Shown here one piece after another: positions 35,197 to 44,754 of a DNA stretch of 64,000 bases. Numbering within the stretch: the stretch's first letter is position 1; every line of letters begins with the position of its first letter. The notes beneath the pieces are model-generated. The model saw only the letters and a program-made list of their open reading frames with translations. It had not been told where the DNA came from and ran no database searches. The DNA is from JAWKUK01 sp041398605 (lineage in GTDB: Bacteria; Planctomycetota; UBA1135; GCA-002686595). The translations under genes were made by a program, and so were the position numbers. Location of the stretch: positions 55,104 to 119,103 of the forward strand of contig JAWKUK010000024.1 in assembly GCA_041398605.1 (NCBI GenBank). Direction: 5' to 3'.

Positions 35197-36705
35197 CTAC
35201 CTGCCGCCGAGCTCGCCGCCGTAGCCGAGCCCGTGCAAGCGCGCCTTCGCCGCGTCGTCGAGCTCTTCCGCGGTCGCCGCCTCGCCTGGATCGAAGTACC
35301 CGTTGAGCTGAGTCAACGCGTGGTCGAGCAGGGGCTCGGCGCGCTGGAAGAACGCCTCCCGACCGTGGCCAGGCAGGATCGGCGCGAGCTCCAGCGGGTC
35401 TCGGTCGAGCTCGTGCAGCCGCACGGGTCGGTCGCGGCGATACACGACCTTGAGGTCACTGCGGATCGCCGCCCGGTCGTCCTGGCGAGCGGCGAACACC
35501 CACTCTTCGGCCCCGCGCGGCGGGCCGAGCAGCGAGCGACCTGGCAGGCGCGGGTCGGCCGCGAGCCCGAGCGCCGCGAGCAACGTCGGCACGATGTCGA
35601 CGTGCGTCGCGAGCCCCTCGTTGCGCTCGCCGGCCCGCGCGTCGCGCGGCATCCGGACCAGGAGCGGCACACGCAGGCCCTCTTCGTAGAAGCTGCCGTG
35701 GCCGCCATAGAGCGCGTCGCGCTGCATGAGGCCCTCGCCGTGGTCGGAGGTGATGATGACGATCGTATTGTCGAGCAAGCCGCGCGCTTCGAAGGACGCG
35801 AACCAGCGCCGGAGCTCATCGTCTACGTAGCGGATGCCGCCGTCGTACAGCGCCGTCACGGCCTCGCGCTTCTCAGGCGTCGCGCCGACCGCGGCGACCT
35901 CCCACCAATCGAAGGCGTTGATGCCAGCGAGGCGCTCCGGCGCGTCCGCGACGAACATTCGGTCGTAGGGCGCAGGCGGCGTGTAGATCGTCGATCCCGG
36001 GGCTTGCAGGTCCCCGGAGTGGATATCGAAGAGGTGCACGAACAGGAACCACGGGCGGTTCGAGCGCACTCTCGCGAGCGCCTCGTTCACCTTGCCCTCG
36101 GCGTCCTTGATGTCATTCGAGCCGACGTAGCTCGCGAAGCCGCGGTCGAAGCCAAAGCGCGCGTCGAGCCACGAGACGGGCTCGTTGTAGACGCCGAACG
36201 TGTCCCAACCCGCCTCCGCGAGCCGCTGCGCCAGCAGCGGGAACTTCGGCGTCAACGCGGTCTGCGACTCCATCACGCCGTGCTGCGTCGGGTACAGGCC
36301 CGAGAGCATGCTCATGTGCGCGATGAGCGTCCACGACATCGTCGTGTACGCGCGCTCGTAGACGATTGAGCGCGCGGCGAACGCGTCGAGGAAGGGCGTC
36401 GTCTCGCGCGCGTAGCCGTGGAACCCGCAGTGATCGCGCCGGAGCGTGTCGAGCGAGATCAGGATGACGTTCGGCGGCAGCGCGTCGTCCGCCGGCGCCC
36501 CGGGCGCCGTGCGCGGGTCCGCCGCCGGCGCGCCGCCGCAGCCAGCGAGGTGCAGCGTAAGCAGCGCGCCCGCCACGAGGGCCCGAGCTTCGACGGCCCA
36601 AGCTTCGACGACCCAAGCTTCGACGACCCTGGCGCCGAGGCCCCCGGCCTGGCGCGCGTTGCAAGCCCCGCCCGCGCGCACCGCTCCACCGTCTACGCCG
36701 TCCAT
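35197..36705 (-). CDS. Sulfatase-fold lipoprotein, threonine nucleophile
   Basis: A 502-residue protein. ATG 36705 is followed by ~25 residues that include a short VEAWA repeat, then a lipoprotein signal ending LHLAGC. The catalytic domain begins VILISLDTLRRDHCGFHGY (first metal Asp), continues with SWTLIAHMSMLSGLYPTQHGV and IITSDHGEGLMQRD (second metal pair). The expected Cys/Ser nucleophile is Thr126, and the following CxPSR Arg is His130, so it is a non-formylglycine member of the alkaline phosphatase superfamily. It is anchored at the membrane and probably acts on a phosphate or sulfate ester. It is downstream of a HEAT-like lipoprotein gene by 50 bases. Confidence 0.85.
   Translation of the reverse strand: MDGVDGGAVRAGGACNARQAGGLGARVVEAWVVEAWAVEARALVAGALLTLHLAGCGGAPAADPRTAPGAPADDALPPNVILISLDTLRRDHCGFHGYARETTPFLDAFAARSIVYERAYTTMSWTLIAHMSMLSGLYPTQHGVMESQTALTPKFPLLAQRLAEAGWDTFGVYNEPVSWLDARFGFDRGFASYVGSNDIKDAEGKVNEALARVRSNRPWFLFVHLFDIHSGDLQAPGSTIYTPPAPYDRMFVADAPERLAGINAFDWWEVAAVGATPEKREAVTALYDGGIRYVDDELRRWFASFEARGLLDNTIVIITSDHGEGLMQRDALYGGHGSFYEEGLRVPLLVRMPRDARAGERNEGLATHVDIVPTLLAALGLAADPRLPGRSLLGPPRGAEEWVFAARQDDRAAIRSDLKVVYRRDRPVRLHELDRDPLELAPILPGHGREAFFQRAEPLLDHALTQLNGYFDPGEAATAEELDDAAKARLHGLGYGGELGGR
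36580..36624. repeat. 15-bp tandem repeat, 3 units, in the lipoprotein leader
   Basis: Three units of GRCCCnAGCTTCGAC encode Val-Glu-Ala-Trp/Arg-Ala/Val just before the lipoprotein signal of the sulfatase-fold gene. In-frame, so copy changes would only lengthen the leader. Confidence 0.9.
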
Positions 36706-36755
36706 CCCACGATCATAGTCGAGCGCACGCCGCGTTCCGGCGGCGAGCGACCGTC

Positions 36756-37467
36756 TCACTGCGCAACGGGCGCCAGATGCACGTCGGCTTTACGCTCGGC
36801 CCACCAGTTGCGCCACTCCTGGACCGCGGCGGCCCGCTCGGACGGCGTCCCCTGCGGGTGATAGCCGTGGGTCTCGCCTGTCGAGGCCTTGAGCGCCTTC
36901 AGCGCGCTGCCGCGGGCGCGCACGTCCTCGGACTCGAGCGCGTCGATCAGGACATCGGTGTAGCTCCAATCCCCCAGCGCGAAGAGCGCGCGCGCGTACT
37001 CGAGGCGCAGCGCGCCGTCCTCGGGCATCGCCACGGCCTCCTTGAGCGGCTTCAAGAGGCGCAACGTCGCGCTGCGCGGTGATCGTGGCGAGGCCGAAGC
37101 TCGCGACGCGCGTGTCGGGATCGGCCGCGAGCTCGAGCAGCACGGGGTAGGCCGGCTCCCCGAGCCCGCCGAACCACTCGGCTTCTCGGGCGAAGACCTC
37201 GAGGCTCCGGCCCGAGCGCACAGCGTTCGCGTGGGACTGGATCTCGCGCGCGAGCGCAGGGCTCGGCTCGACCCACCGCTCGGGCTGGGCGGCCTTCTCC
37301 GTGCCGGCGCTCACGCTCGCCTCGGTCGCGCGCGAGGTGCGCGCTGCGCCCTCGGTGATGCAGCCAGCGAGGAGGCCCGTCATGAGGCCAGTCATAAGGG
37401 CGGCGGCGAGGGCCGACGCAGCGAGCGTCGACGGGAGGATGGACGTGCGGATGCGGAGGTGCAGCAT
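36756..37467 (-). pseudogene. HEAT-like repeat lipoprotein with one frameshift
   Basis: From ATG 37467 the first frame gives a signal peptide with lipobox LLAGC, a 60-residue linker and helical-repeat sequence (GEPAYPVLLELAADPDTRVASFGLATITAQ). At about 37065-37080 the frame changes and the second frame carries on with LRLLKPLKEAVAMPEDGALRLEYARALFALGDWSYTDVLIDAL, a HEAT/Armadillo-like helix pair, to the stop at 36756. The two parts join naturally, so this is one gene of about 237 codons with a single small indel, real or a sequencing fault. Role unknown; HEAT lipoproteins are usually binding scaffolds. It lies between a VWA protein and a sulfatase-fold lipoprotein. Confidence 0.7.
37372..37395. 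repeat. 12-bp direct repeat, 2 units, in a lipoprotein signal
   Basis: Two units GAGGCCnGTCAT encode Met-Thr-Gly-Leu twice within the hydrophobic core of the HEAT-like lipoprotein signal peptide. Confidence 0.8.
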
Positions 37468-37564
37468 GGGGACGTGCGCCGCGGCCAGAGGGATTCCGAC
37501 CGGGCGGCACCCAGGGGATCGACCGGTTCCGCGCGACCCTTGACCGAAGTCCGCTCGAATGGGG

Positions 37565-40519
37565 TCAGGCCCGGCGCCAGAGGACGCGCCGCAGGCCGCG
37601 CGGGAGGTGCAGCGCAGCCAGGAGGCCAGCGCCGAGGGCCAGGCACCAGGGCGCGAGCGGGTGCGGCGCGCGCAGCGGCGCGGCGGTGCGGGCCGCGGGC
37701 TCGGGCCAGGGACCGCGCAGCCAGGCGGTGACCGGGAGCTCCGCCGTCGTGCCCTCGGCGGCGGTGAAACGAGGCAGCGTGAGCCGCGCCAAGGGGGTCG
37801 ACGACCCGCTCGCGACCAAGGACACGACGCCACCGCCGGCGCCTCCTGTGGCGCCAGCCGGCCCCCGACCACCCTGGGCGCTCCCCCCGCGGGGCGCGCC
37901 GACGGCCGCGGCCTGCGCGAGCGCGAGCGGGATGCGCGCGACGCGGCGCAGCGGGGCGCCAGGCAGCGGCTCCGGCGTGAGCGACACGCGCCCGACCTCG
38001 AGCTCCGCCGTCGGGCGCCCGAACTCGTCGGGCGGCCCGGGCGTATGCAGGACGAGCTCGAGCATGACGGGCCAGGCCGGGTCAACGCCCTCCAACGCGA
38101 CCACCGCCGCGCCCCCCGCGCCTGCGACGGACTCGAGCTCGAACGGCGCCGTCACCCGCACGAGCTCGGGCCGCGCGCGTTCACGCGCGCGCTGCGCGAG
38201 CGCGAGCAAGGTCGGCGTGAGCCGCTGAGGCTCGCGCGCGAGCGTGCCGCACCAGAGGTCGCTCGGGAGGGTCGCCAAGGTCGCGACGAGCCCGGCGCCG
38301 CGCTCCACCACCGCGAGCACGGGCGAGCCCAGCGCCTGCGGCGCAGCGGGCAGAGGCGCCGGCCCAGGTTCCGTTGAGGCCGGCGCCGGCAACGCGGGCA
38401 CCGGCCCTGCGGGCGCTGGGTCGGTGGACACCGGCAGCGCGTCGGTCACCAACACTGCGGCGGCGCCCGGCATCAGCTCGGCGCGCATGACGCGTCCCGC
38501 GACCCATGGCGGCGTGTCCGGATCGCGGAACATCGCGCGCGCGAGCGCCTGCGCCAGGTCGCCGACGACGCCACGCTGCGCTTGCCCGTCGGGCTTCGGC
38601 GCGAGCGCGACATCCGTGACGAACCGGTCCGCGTGCAGGGCCTCGCGCAGCTGCAGCGCGAGGGCGACGAGGTCTCCGCCGCGCAGCACGACCTCCCCCG
38701 GCAGGAGGAAGCGCTGCAAGAAGCTGAGCCCCTCAGCGTCGTCGCCGATCTGCACCAGCCGCAGCCCGAGCCGATCGTTCGCGAGCGATGCGCGCGTGTC
38801 CGCCGCCAGCATCGTGGCCGAATCGGAGAGCCCGTCCGACAAGAGCACGATCAGCCCCTCCGGTCGCTCTGCGGGCGCGCTGCCCTCACGCTCGAGCAGG
38901 AGGTCCTCGAGCACGCCGCGGATGTCGGTCGCGCCGCCGGGCGCCTCGACCTGCAGGACGCGCCGGAGCTCGCGCAAGCGCGCCTCGGGGTCCAGCGACG
39001 TCGCCCGCATGACGACGTCCATCAAGACGCGGTTGAAGAAGCGCAGCACGACCGCGTCCTCGACGCGGACCTCGGGGACGACCTCCAGGAGCGCGCGTCG
39101 CACGCGGTCCCACAGGAGCCCCTTCATGCTCCCCGAGCCGTCCACGAGGAACAGCACCTCGCGCGGCGGCGTCTCCGGCGGCGCGGCGCGCAGCGCCAGC
39201 AGCCCCGCGAGCGCGCCGCCATCGACGCGCAAGAGGTCCGTCCCGACCGCGTGCAGCCAGCCGCCCCCGGCCGCGACGTGCGCCGCGACGTCCCCCGCGG
39301 GGAGCGCAGCGAGCGGCACGCCGACGCTGAGGAGGACGTCCGCGCCCTGGAGCGCCCGCGAGAGGTCGGCGAGCGGGACGAGCTCCAGCGCCACCGGGAG
39401 CTCAGGCGTGACATTGCCGTCCGCGGGGTCGGCCACGCGCGGGAAGGCGCGCGCGAGGGCGCTGCGGAGGGCCTCGTCTTCGGCGACCGCAACGACGCGC
39501 GGGACATCGCCGACGTCGATGTGCACGAACTGAACGTCGTCGTGGGCGAGCGCGTCTTCGCCGCTCGCGGGACGCGCCGTGACACGCAGCGTATGCAAGC
39601 CGCGGGCGAGCGGCGGCAGCACCACCGCGACGGAGGCCCGCGCGCGCGCCGCGAGGGTCGACGTCTCGCTCGCGCCGCCGGTCACCCGCACGACGCGGTC
39701 GGGATAGGCATCGACGACCGAGGTCAAGAGCGGCCCGCGCTGCGAGGTGTCGAGGTCGTGCACCTCCACGACGACGAGGCCCGGGCCGGTCCCGTCCGCG
39801 GGCGGACGCCACGCGAGCGCGAGGTCCAGCGCGACCGCTGCGCCCATCGGCACGACGCTGGGCGCGCAGGCCTCCACGAGCTCCAGGTCGCCGCGGGTCG
39901 CGGGCGTCAGCGGCACGCGCCGCAGCTCGATGACGTGCTCGGCCGCGGCGGTCAAGACGCGGCCGAGCTCGCTGGCGTCACCGGACTCGTTCGTCGCGGT
40001 GCCCTCGCCGATCACGACGAGGCGGCCAGGCGCGCGCCCGGGTTCGCCGAGGACGTGCGCCGCGACGCGCACCGCGCCGGCGAGGTCCGTGCCGAGGCCC
40101 CGCTCGCCAGGCGCGCCGCTCGAGGCGCCCTCGAGCTCGAGCAGCGCGTCGCCGCGGCCGGACAGGCGCGCGAGGAACCCCTCCGGGTCGCCCGCAGGAT
40201 AGGCGCGCGCGACGACGTCGGAGTAGGTGACCACGAGCAGCTCTTCACGCGCGGCGCTCGCGGCGCGCGCCTCGTCGGCCAGCGCGCGAACGACAAACGA
40301 GCGCCACCCGGCGCGCGACGCGCGCGCGCTCGCCGAGGTGTCGAGCAGCACGGCGCGCAGCGGAGGCAGCGTCGCTTGGTCGACCCGCGCGCGGGGCGTC
40401 GCCCGCGCGAGCCACGCGCCCGCGGCGAAGAGCGCGAGCGCAGCGAGCGTCACCGCGGCGCTCGATGTCGCCGCGCTGCGCGCCGAGGCGGTGTCAACGC
40501 GCAGCGTCGTGCCCCCCAC
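37565..40519 (-). CDS. Large membrane protein with von Willebrand A domain (BatA/glutamine-amidotransferase-like class)
   Basis: A 984-residue protein with GTG start at 40519, overlapping the mnmA end by 26 bases. One helix near the N-terminus (VTLAALALFAAGAWLARA) and one at the C-terminus (PLAPWCLALGAGLLAALHLP) frame a large outer portion. Residues ~45-200 resemble a degenerate VWA fold (LLDTSASARAS); a second VWA domain near 460-640 has an intact metal-binding motif DGSGSMKG, with a later STDT-type stretch (GATDIRG) and LLSDGLSD. The tail is Gly/Ala/Pro-rich and beta-type. Related proteins accompany MoxR-type systems, but no MoxR gene is in the window. Function unknown. Confidence 0.75.
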   Translation of the reverse strand: MGGTTLRVDTASARSAATSSAAVTLAALALFAAGAWLARATPRARVDQATLPPLRAVLLDTSASARASRAGWRSFVVRALADEARAASAAREELLVVTYSDVVARAYPAGDPEGFLARLSGRGDALLELEGASSGAPGERGLGTDLAGAVRVAAHVLGEPGRAPGRLVVIGEGTATNESGDASELGRVLTAAAEHVIELRRVPLTPATRGDLELVEACAPSVVPMGAAVALDLALAWRPPADGTGPGLVVVEVHDLDTSQRGPLLTSVVDAYPDRVVRVTGGASETSTLAARARASVAVVLPPLARGLHTLRVTARPASGEDALAHDDVQFVHIDVGDVPRVVAVAEDEALRSALARAFPRVADPADGNVTPELPVALELVPLADLSRALQGADVLLSVGVPLAALPAGDVAAHVAAGGGWLHAVGTDLLRVDGGALAGLLALRAAPPETPPREVLFLVDGSGSMKGLLWDRVRRALLEVVPEVRVEDAVVLRFFNRVLMDVVMRATSLDPEARLRELRRVLQVEAPGGATDIRGVLEDLLLEREGSAPAERPEGLIVLLSDGLSDSATMLAADTRASLANDRLGLRLVQIGDDAEGLSFLQRFLLPGEVVLRGGDLVALALQLREALHADRFVTDVALAPKPDGQAQRGVVGDLAQALARAMFRDPDTPPWVAGRVMRAELMPGAAAVLVTDALPVSTDPAPAGPVPALPAPASTEPGPAPLPAAPQALGSPVLAVVERGAGLVATLATLPSDLWCGTLAREPQRLTPTLLALAQRARERARPELVRVTAPFELESVAGAGGAAVVALEGVDPAWPVMLELVLHTPGPPDEFGRPTAELEVGRVSLTPEPLPGAPLRRVARIPLALAQAAAVGAPRGGSAQGGRGPAGATGGAGGGVVSLVASGSSTPLARLTLPRFTAAEGTTAELPVTAWLRGPWPEPAARTAAPLRAPHPLAPWCLALGAGLLAALHLPRGLRRVLWRRA

Positions 40520-41684
40520 GCTCGACGCTCGGGACCGGCGCGCTGTCCGGTGCCACCGCTGGGCGCCCGGCAGGCTCCGAGGTCGCGCCCTGGCGCGTCG
40601 CGCGCTCGATCCAGCCGCCGCCGATCAGCCGGTCGCCGACGTAGAACGCGGCGCCCTGGCCCGGCGCAACGGCGAGCTGCGGCTCGTCGAAGGCGACCTC
40701 GGCGGCGCCGTCCTGCACGGTGATCGTCGCAGGCGCGGGCGTGCAGTGATAGCGATACTGCACCTCTGCGCGGAACGCGCGCCCCTTCGGAGCGTCGAAG
40801 CCGATCCAGTTGAGGTCACTCGCGACGAGCGACACCGCCTTGCAGTCCTCCGCTGTGCCGAGGACGACGAGGCCGTCCTCCGGGTGGAGCTCGACGACGA
40901 ACATCGGCACGCCCGTCGCGACGCCGAGGCCGCGGCGCTGGCCGATCGTGAAGTGCTCGGTGCCCGGGTGCGCGCCGAGCTTGTTGCCGAAGACGTCGAC
41001 GAGGTCGCCCGGGTGCAGCGTGACGCCGCGCTCGGCGAGCAGCTTGCGGTAGTCGTTCGAAGGGATGAAGCAGACCTCTTGCGAGTCGGGCTTCGCGCTC
41101 GTGCGCAGGCCCGCCTCGCGCGCGAGCTCGCGCACGCGCGGCTTCTCGAGGTCGCCCAGCGGCGTCGCCGTGCGCGCGAGGTGCCGCTCGGGCACCGCGA
41201 AGAGCTGGTACGACTGGTCCTTGCGGGTATCGACGCCGCGGCGCACGACCGCGCGCCCGTCCTCGACCGCGATGCGCGCGTAGTGCCCCGTCGCGACGCC
41301 CGCCGCGCCGAGCTCGTCCGCGAACTCCAGCAGCTTGCCCATCTTCAGGTCGCGGTTGCAGACCGCGCACGGGTTGGGCGTGCGCCCGCGGCCGTACTCG
41401 GCGACGAAGTGCGCGATGATCCCGCCGAACTCGCCAGCGAGGTCGACGGCTTGGAACGGAATCCCGAGCTTGGCCGCGACCATCCGCGCGTCGCGGGCGT
41501 CCCCGAGGGAGCAGCAGGACTTCTTGGCGGCCTCTGCCTCATCGACGTGCACCCCGTTCCGCATGAACATCCCGACGAGCGGGTGCCCCGACTGGGCCAG
41601 GCCCCACGCGACGACGGTGCTGTCGACGCCGCCGCTCATCGCGACGACGAGGCGCTCGCTCGGATCGAATTGGGTGCGGAACAC
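40494..41684 (-). CDS. mnmA: tRNA-uridine 2-sulfurtransferase
   Basis: A 396-residue enzyme that thiolates U34 of Lys, Glu and Gln tRNAs using ATP and a persulfide donor. The PP-loop is AMSGGVDSTV near residue 15; the first catalytic cysteine lies in RTPNPCAVCNRDLK and the second in PDSQEVCFIPSNDY. The middle and C-terminal beta-barrel domains are present (GQRRGLGVATG, FRAEVQYRYHCTPAP). The ~30 residues after the usual end (QGATSEPAGRP...) are an extra low-complexity tail. Divergent from yajC. Confidence 0.95.
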   Translation of the reverse strand: MFRTQFDPSERLVVAMSGGVDSTVVAWGLAQSGHPLVGMFMRNGVHVDEAEAAKKSCCSLGDARDARMVAAKLGIPFQAVDLAGEFGGIIAHFVAEYGRGRTPNPCAVCNRDLKMGKLLEFADELGAAGVATGHYARIAVEDGRAVVRRGVDTRKDQSYQLFAVPERHLARTATPLGDLEKPRVRELAREAGLRTSAKPDSQEVCFIPSNDYRKLLAERGVTLHPGDLVDVFGNKLGAHPGTEHFTIGQRRGLGVATGVPMFVVELHPEDGLVVLGTAEDCKAVSLVASDLNWIGFDAPKGRAFRAEVQYRYHCTPAPATITVQDGAAEVAFDEPQLAVAPGQGAAFYVGDRLIGGGWIERATRQGATSEPAGRPAVAPDSAPVPSVERGGHDAAR

Positions 41685-41868
41685 GGAGGGTCGAGGGCGG
41701 CGGACGGGGCGAGCAGGGTGAAGGGCGCCGGACGGACTACCGGGCCCGCGCCGATTCTATTAGCCTCTTCGCCCCAAGCTGCGAGCGGGATCCCCGCTTC
41801 CGCGCCACGCGGGCCGGAGCGCGGCCCGACCGAGTCCCACTTCGAGCGCCCCGAGCGCCCCGCCTACG

Positions 41869-42330
41869 ATGAACGCCTCCCTCGCGAACCTCCCCTCGGC
41901 CTCGATCGAGGCGACCCCGCTCCTGCTCCCGCTGGAGTTCGACGCGGCGACGACGGCGCTCGTGGCCACGACGACGCTCGTGCCGGTCCAGGGCGACGGC
42001 AAGCCAGCGCCGCTCCCGAGCGGCGCGCCGGGTGGTGGCGCCGGGACCGGCGCGGCGCCCGCTGGCGGCGGTGGGCTCGGCGGCTTCTTGCCCTTCTTGG
42101 TGATCGGCGTCGTGTTTTGGTTCCTGATCATCGGCCCGGAGCGCAAGAACAAGAAGAAGCGCGAGGAGATGCTCTCGAACCTGAAGAAGGGCGACAAGGT
42201 GATGACCAACGGCGGCCTCTACGGGAAGATCGCGGAGCTGCGCGAGAACATCGTGGTGCTCGATACGGGCGACGTCCGCTTGAAGTTCGCTCGGGCAGCG
42301 ATCCAGGGGACCGTCGACGGCGACGACTGA
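41869..42330 (+). CDS. yajC: Preprotein translocase subunit YajC
   Basis: A 153-residue protein; the family is normally about 100, and the extra part is a ~70-residue Thr/Pro/Gly-rich N-terminal extension. One membrane helix (FLPFLVIGVVFWFLIIGPERKN) is followed by the conserved cytoplasmic block KKKREEMLSNLKKGDKVMTNGGLYGKI and VVLDTGDVRLKFARAAI. It joins SecDF in supporting Sec export. secD and secF are not adjacent here. Confidence 0.93.
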   Translation: MNASLANLPSASIEATPLLLPLEFDAATTALVATTTLVPVQGDGKPAPLPSGAPGGGAGTGAAPAGGGGLGGFLPFLVIGVVFWFLIIGPERKNKKKREEMLSNLKKGDKVMTNGGLYGKIAELRENIVVLDTGDVRLKFARAAIQGTVDGDD

Positions 42331-42434
42331 GCCGGGGCCAGGGCCCCGCTGCGGCGCTCTGGCGAGCGCGAGGTCCGGGGCGGGCGCTCGCAGCGGCGCG
42401 CTCCAGGGCGCGGGCGTGGCTCCTTGCGGCGCGC

Positions 42435-42857
42435 TTGCGCTGCACACCGGGGGCCGCGCTCGCCGCCTTTGGGCGCGCGCCGGCGCGGTCCACGGCGGAG
42501 CGTGGGCTCGTCGGCGAAGAGCTCGCGGCCCGCGCCGCGCGCCGCTCAGGGCTGCGGCTCATCGGGCGGCGCGTGCCAACACGCGCGGCAGAGGTCGACC
42601 TCGTGGCCCTCGACGGCGAGGGCGCCCTCGTTGTGCTGGAGGTCAAGGCGGGCCTCGGTATCGAAGGTGGCGGCGCGCGCTTTCGACCCCGACTGCACCT
42701 CAGGCCGTCGCAGCTCGCGCGGCTCGCAACAGCGGCCCGCGCGCTCGCCCGCGCCCATGGGTGCGCCGCTTGGCGCGTCGATTTGGTCGAGGTCTCCCTG
42801 CGACCGAGCGGCGCACACATCACACGCCTCCCGTTGCGCCGCGGGGGCACGGGCTGA
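42435..42857 (+). CDS. UPF0102/YraN-family endonuclease-like protein
   Basis: About 140 residues if started at TTG 42435; there is no ATG or GTG in frame nearby, so the start is uncertain. The core matches YraN: GLVGEELAARAARRSG, GRRVPTRAAEVDLVALDG and VVLEVKAG, the E-x-D / E-V-K catalytic layout of the restriction-endonuclease-like fold, followed by LRPSQLARLATAARA. The family is conserved but its job is not settled (Holliday-junction or repair-linked nuclease). It begins about 105 bases after yajC. Confidence 0.72.
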   Translation: MRCTPGAALAAFGRAPARSTAERGLVGEELAARAARRSGLRLIGRRVPTRAAEVDLVALDGEGALVVLEVKAGLGIEGGGARFRPRLHLRPSQLARLATAARALARAHGCAAWRVDLVEVSLRPSGAHITRLPLRRGGTG

Positions 42858-42906
42858 TTTTGGCCCCCTATCCGGGTCGTCAGCCGGGATTCGGGTGGGT
42901 CGACCT

Positions 42907-42912
42907 TAGACT
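42907..42912 (+). promoter_or_regulatory. TAGACT box upstream of the glycosylphosphotransferase
   Basis: TTAGACTC lies about 125 bases before the gene at 43037. The same TAGACT hexamer recurs at 44755 and 46704 before other genes, which suggests a -10 element. No matching -35 was recognised. Confidence 0.3.
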
Positions 42913-43036
42913 CGTCGCCTCGATCCTGGACGCGTGCCCCAGAGAGCGCGTCTGGGCTCACCGCGCAGGGGTCCAAACGCCGATCCCACCCTGACTCCCC
43001 CTCGCGACCTGGCGCGACGCCCGGCCCGAGCCCTGC

Positions 43037-44668
43037 ATGTTCCGCGTCCTCCAGCACTACTTCCCCGTGCGCGCCGCGCTCCTCGTCATCGGCGAGGCCG
43101 TGATCGTGGCAGCGGCGCTCATCGTGGCGCTGACGCACCACGTGTGGGAATGGCGCAACGCGCGGCCCGGTGCCGGCGCAAACAGCGAGATCGTCAATCG
43201 GCTCGCGGCGCAGGGCCTGTCGGTCGACGACGGGTACTGGGCCGCCGTCGCGACGGCGCTGGTCCTGACCGTCTTGACCCAGATCTGCATCGGGCTGAAC
43301 CGCCTGTACGAGTTCCAAGTCTCGGCGTCGCGCTTCGAGCGCGCGTCGCGCTTCGTGGAGGCCGCAGGCGCCGCGCTGACCGCCGGCCTCGGGGCGCTGG
43401 TGCTCGGGAACCTCTGGGCCTTCGAGCGCTTCCTGCAGGTCCCGGGGCTCACCCTCTCCCGGACCCTGCAGGCGGCTGCGTCCGGGCTCGCTGCGGCGTT
43501 CGCGCTGGCCTACGTGTTCCGCGCGCTGTACCACTGGCTCGTCCGCCGCGCGGAGCTCGATACACGCGTCCTCATCCTGGGCTCGAAGGGCCCCGCGCAC
43601 GCGCTCGCGAACCAGATCCTGGAGCACCCCGAGGCTGGCTACCGGGTCGTCGGCCTCGTGCCCGAGCCGGCCGGGGACAACGGCGCGCGCGGGCGCTCGA
43701 ACGGCGGGCCGGAGCTCGTCACGTCCCGCGACGAAGCCGAGACCCACGCCAGCCGCGCGCTGACCCTCGTGGACGTCGCGCTGCTCGATCGCGCCGTCCA
43801 AAACCGCGGCGCGGCGATGGCCGGCCGGCAGGTCGTCGCGCAGCCGGCCCTCGGCGAAGAGACGCTGCTCGAGGTCGTCCGAAAGCTCCAGGTCGACGCC
43901 ATCGTCATCGCGCTGCAGGACCGGCGCATGACGTTGCCGATCAAGGACCTGCTCGCTGCAAAGCTGGCCGGCATCGACGTGCGCGAGCGAGAAGAGGTGT
44001 TCGAGCAGGTCACGGGGCGCATCGCGGTCGCCGCCATGCGGCCGTCGTACTTGATCTTCAACGACGGCTTCCGCCGGCACCCGTGGGCCGCGCTCGCGAA
44101 GCGCGCGGTCGACATCGGGGTCGCGCTGTTGATGCTCTTCTGCCTGTGGCCCGTCATGCTCTTGACGGCGATCATGGTGCGCCTCAACTCGCCGGGGCCG
44201 GTCTTGTTCACACAGGAGCGCGTCGGGCAGGACGGCAAGCCCTTTGTGCTGATGAAGTTCCGGTCGATGCGCGCGGACGCCGAGAAGCTCTCCGGGCCCG
44301 TTTGGGCGAGCGAGGACGACCCGCGCATCACGAGCTTCGGGCGCTTCATGCGCAAGACGCGCCTCGACGAGCTGCCGCAGCTCTTCAACGTGCTCGCGGG
44401 CTCGATGTCGCTCGTTGGCCCCCGCCCGGAGCGCCAGCACTTCATCGATCAATTGGCCGAGAAGATCCCGTACTTCAACCTGCGCCACATCGTGAAGCCG
44501 GGCGTGACCGGGTGGGCGCAGATCAACTATCCGTACGGCAATACGGTCGAGGACGCGCTGCACAAGCTGCAGTACGACCTCTTCTACATCAAGAACTACA
44601 GCGTCCTGTTCGACTTCTCGATCCTCGTCGGGACGATCAAGACCGTCGTGCTGCGGCGCGGGACGTGA
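43037..44668 (+). CDS. Polyprenyl glycosylphosphotransferase (exopolysaccharide initiating enzyme)
   Basis: A 543-residue membrane protein. Four hydrophobic segments fill the first ~170 residues, then a Rossmann-like domain (TRVLILGSKGPAHALANQIL), then a last helix (VALLMLFCLWPVMLLTAIMV) leading into the catalytic bacterial sugar transferase domain: SPGPVLFTQERVG, LMKFRSMRADAEK, RKTRLDELPQLFNVLAGSMS, LVGPRPERQ and VKPGVTGWAQINY. This is the WbaP/EpsE-type enzyme that places the first sugar-phosphate on undecaprenyl phosphate for exopolysaccharide. Layout and length fit the TIGR03013-like subgroup. Confidence 0.93.
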   Translation: MFRVLQHYFPVRAALLVIGEAVIVAAALIVALTHHVWEWRNARPGAGANSEIVNRLAAQGLSVDDGYWAAVATALVLTVLTQICIGLNRLYEFQVSASRFERASRFVEAAGAALTAGLGALVLGNLWAFERFLQVPGLTLSRTLQAAASGLAAAFALAYVFRALYHWLVRRAELDTRVLILGSKGPAHALANQILEHPEAGYRVVGLVPEPAGDNGARGRSNGGPELVTSRDEAETHASRALTLVDVALLDRAVQNRGAAMAGRQVVAQPALGEETLLEVVRKLQVDAIVIALQDRRMTLPIKDLLAAKLAGIDVREREEVFEQVTGRIAVAAMRPSYLIFNDGFRRHPWAALAKRAVDIGVALLMLFCLWPVMLLTAIMVRLNSPGPVLFTQERVGQDGKPFVLMKFRSMRADAEKLSGPVWASEDDPRITSFGRFMRKTRLDELPQLFNVLAGSMSLVGPRPERQHFIDQLAEKIPYFNLRHIVKPGVTGWAQINYPYGNTVEDALHKLQYDLFYIKNYSVLFDFSILVGTIKTVVLRRGT

Positions 44669-44754
44669 GCCCCACCGGCGGCGCGCGCGGCGCCCCCAGC
44701 GCCCGTCGCCGGCGATTGCGGCGGGCGGCGCGCGCTCCGGCCCGCCAGCGGCGT

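Noticed and set aside
40227..42434. Upstream extension of the YraN-like frame
   Set aside because: It passes antisense through mnmA and out of frame through yajC. Only the last ~140 codons match a family.
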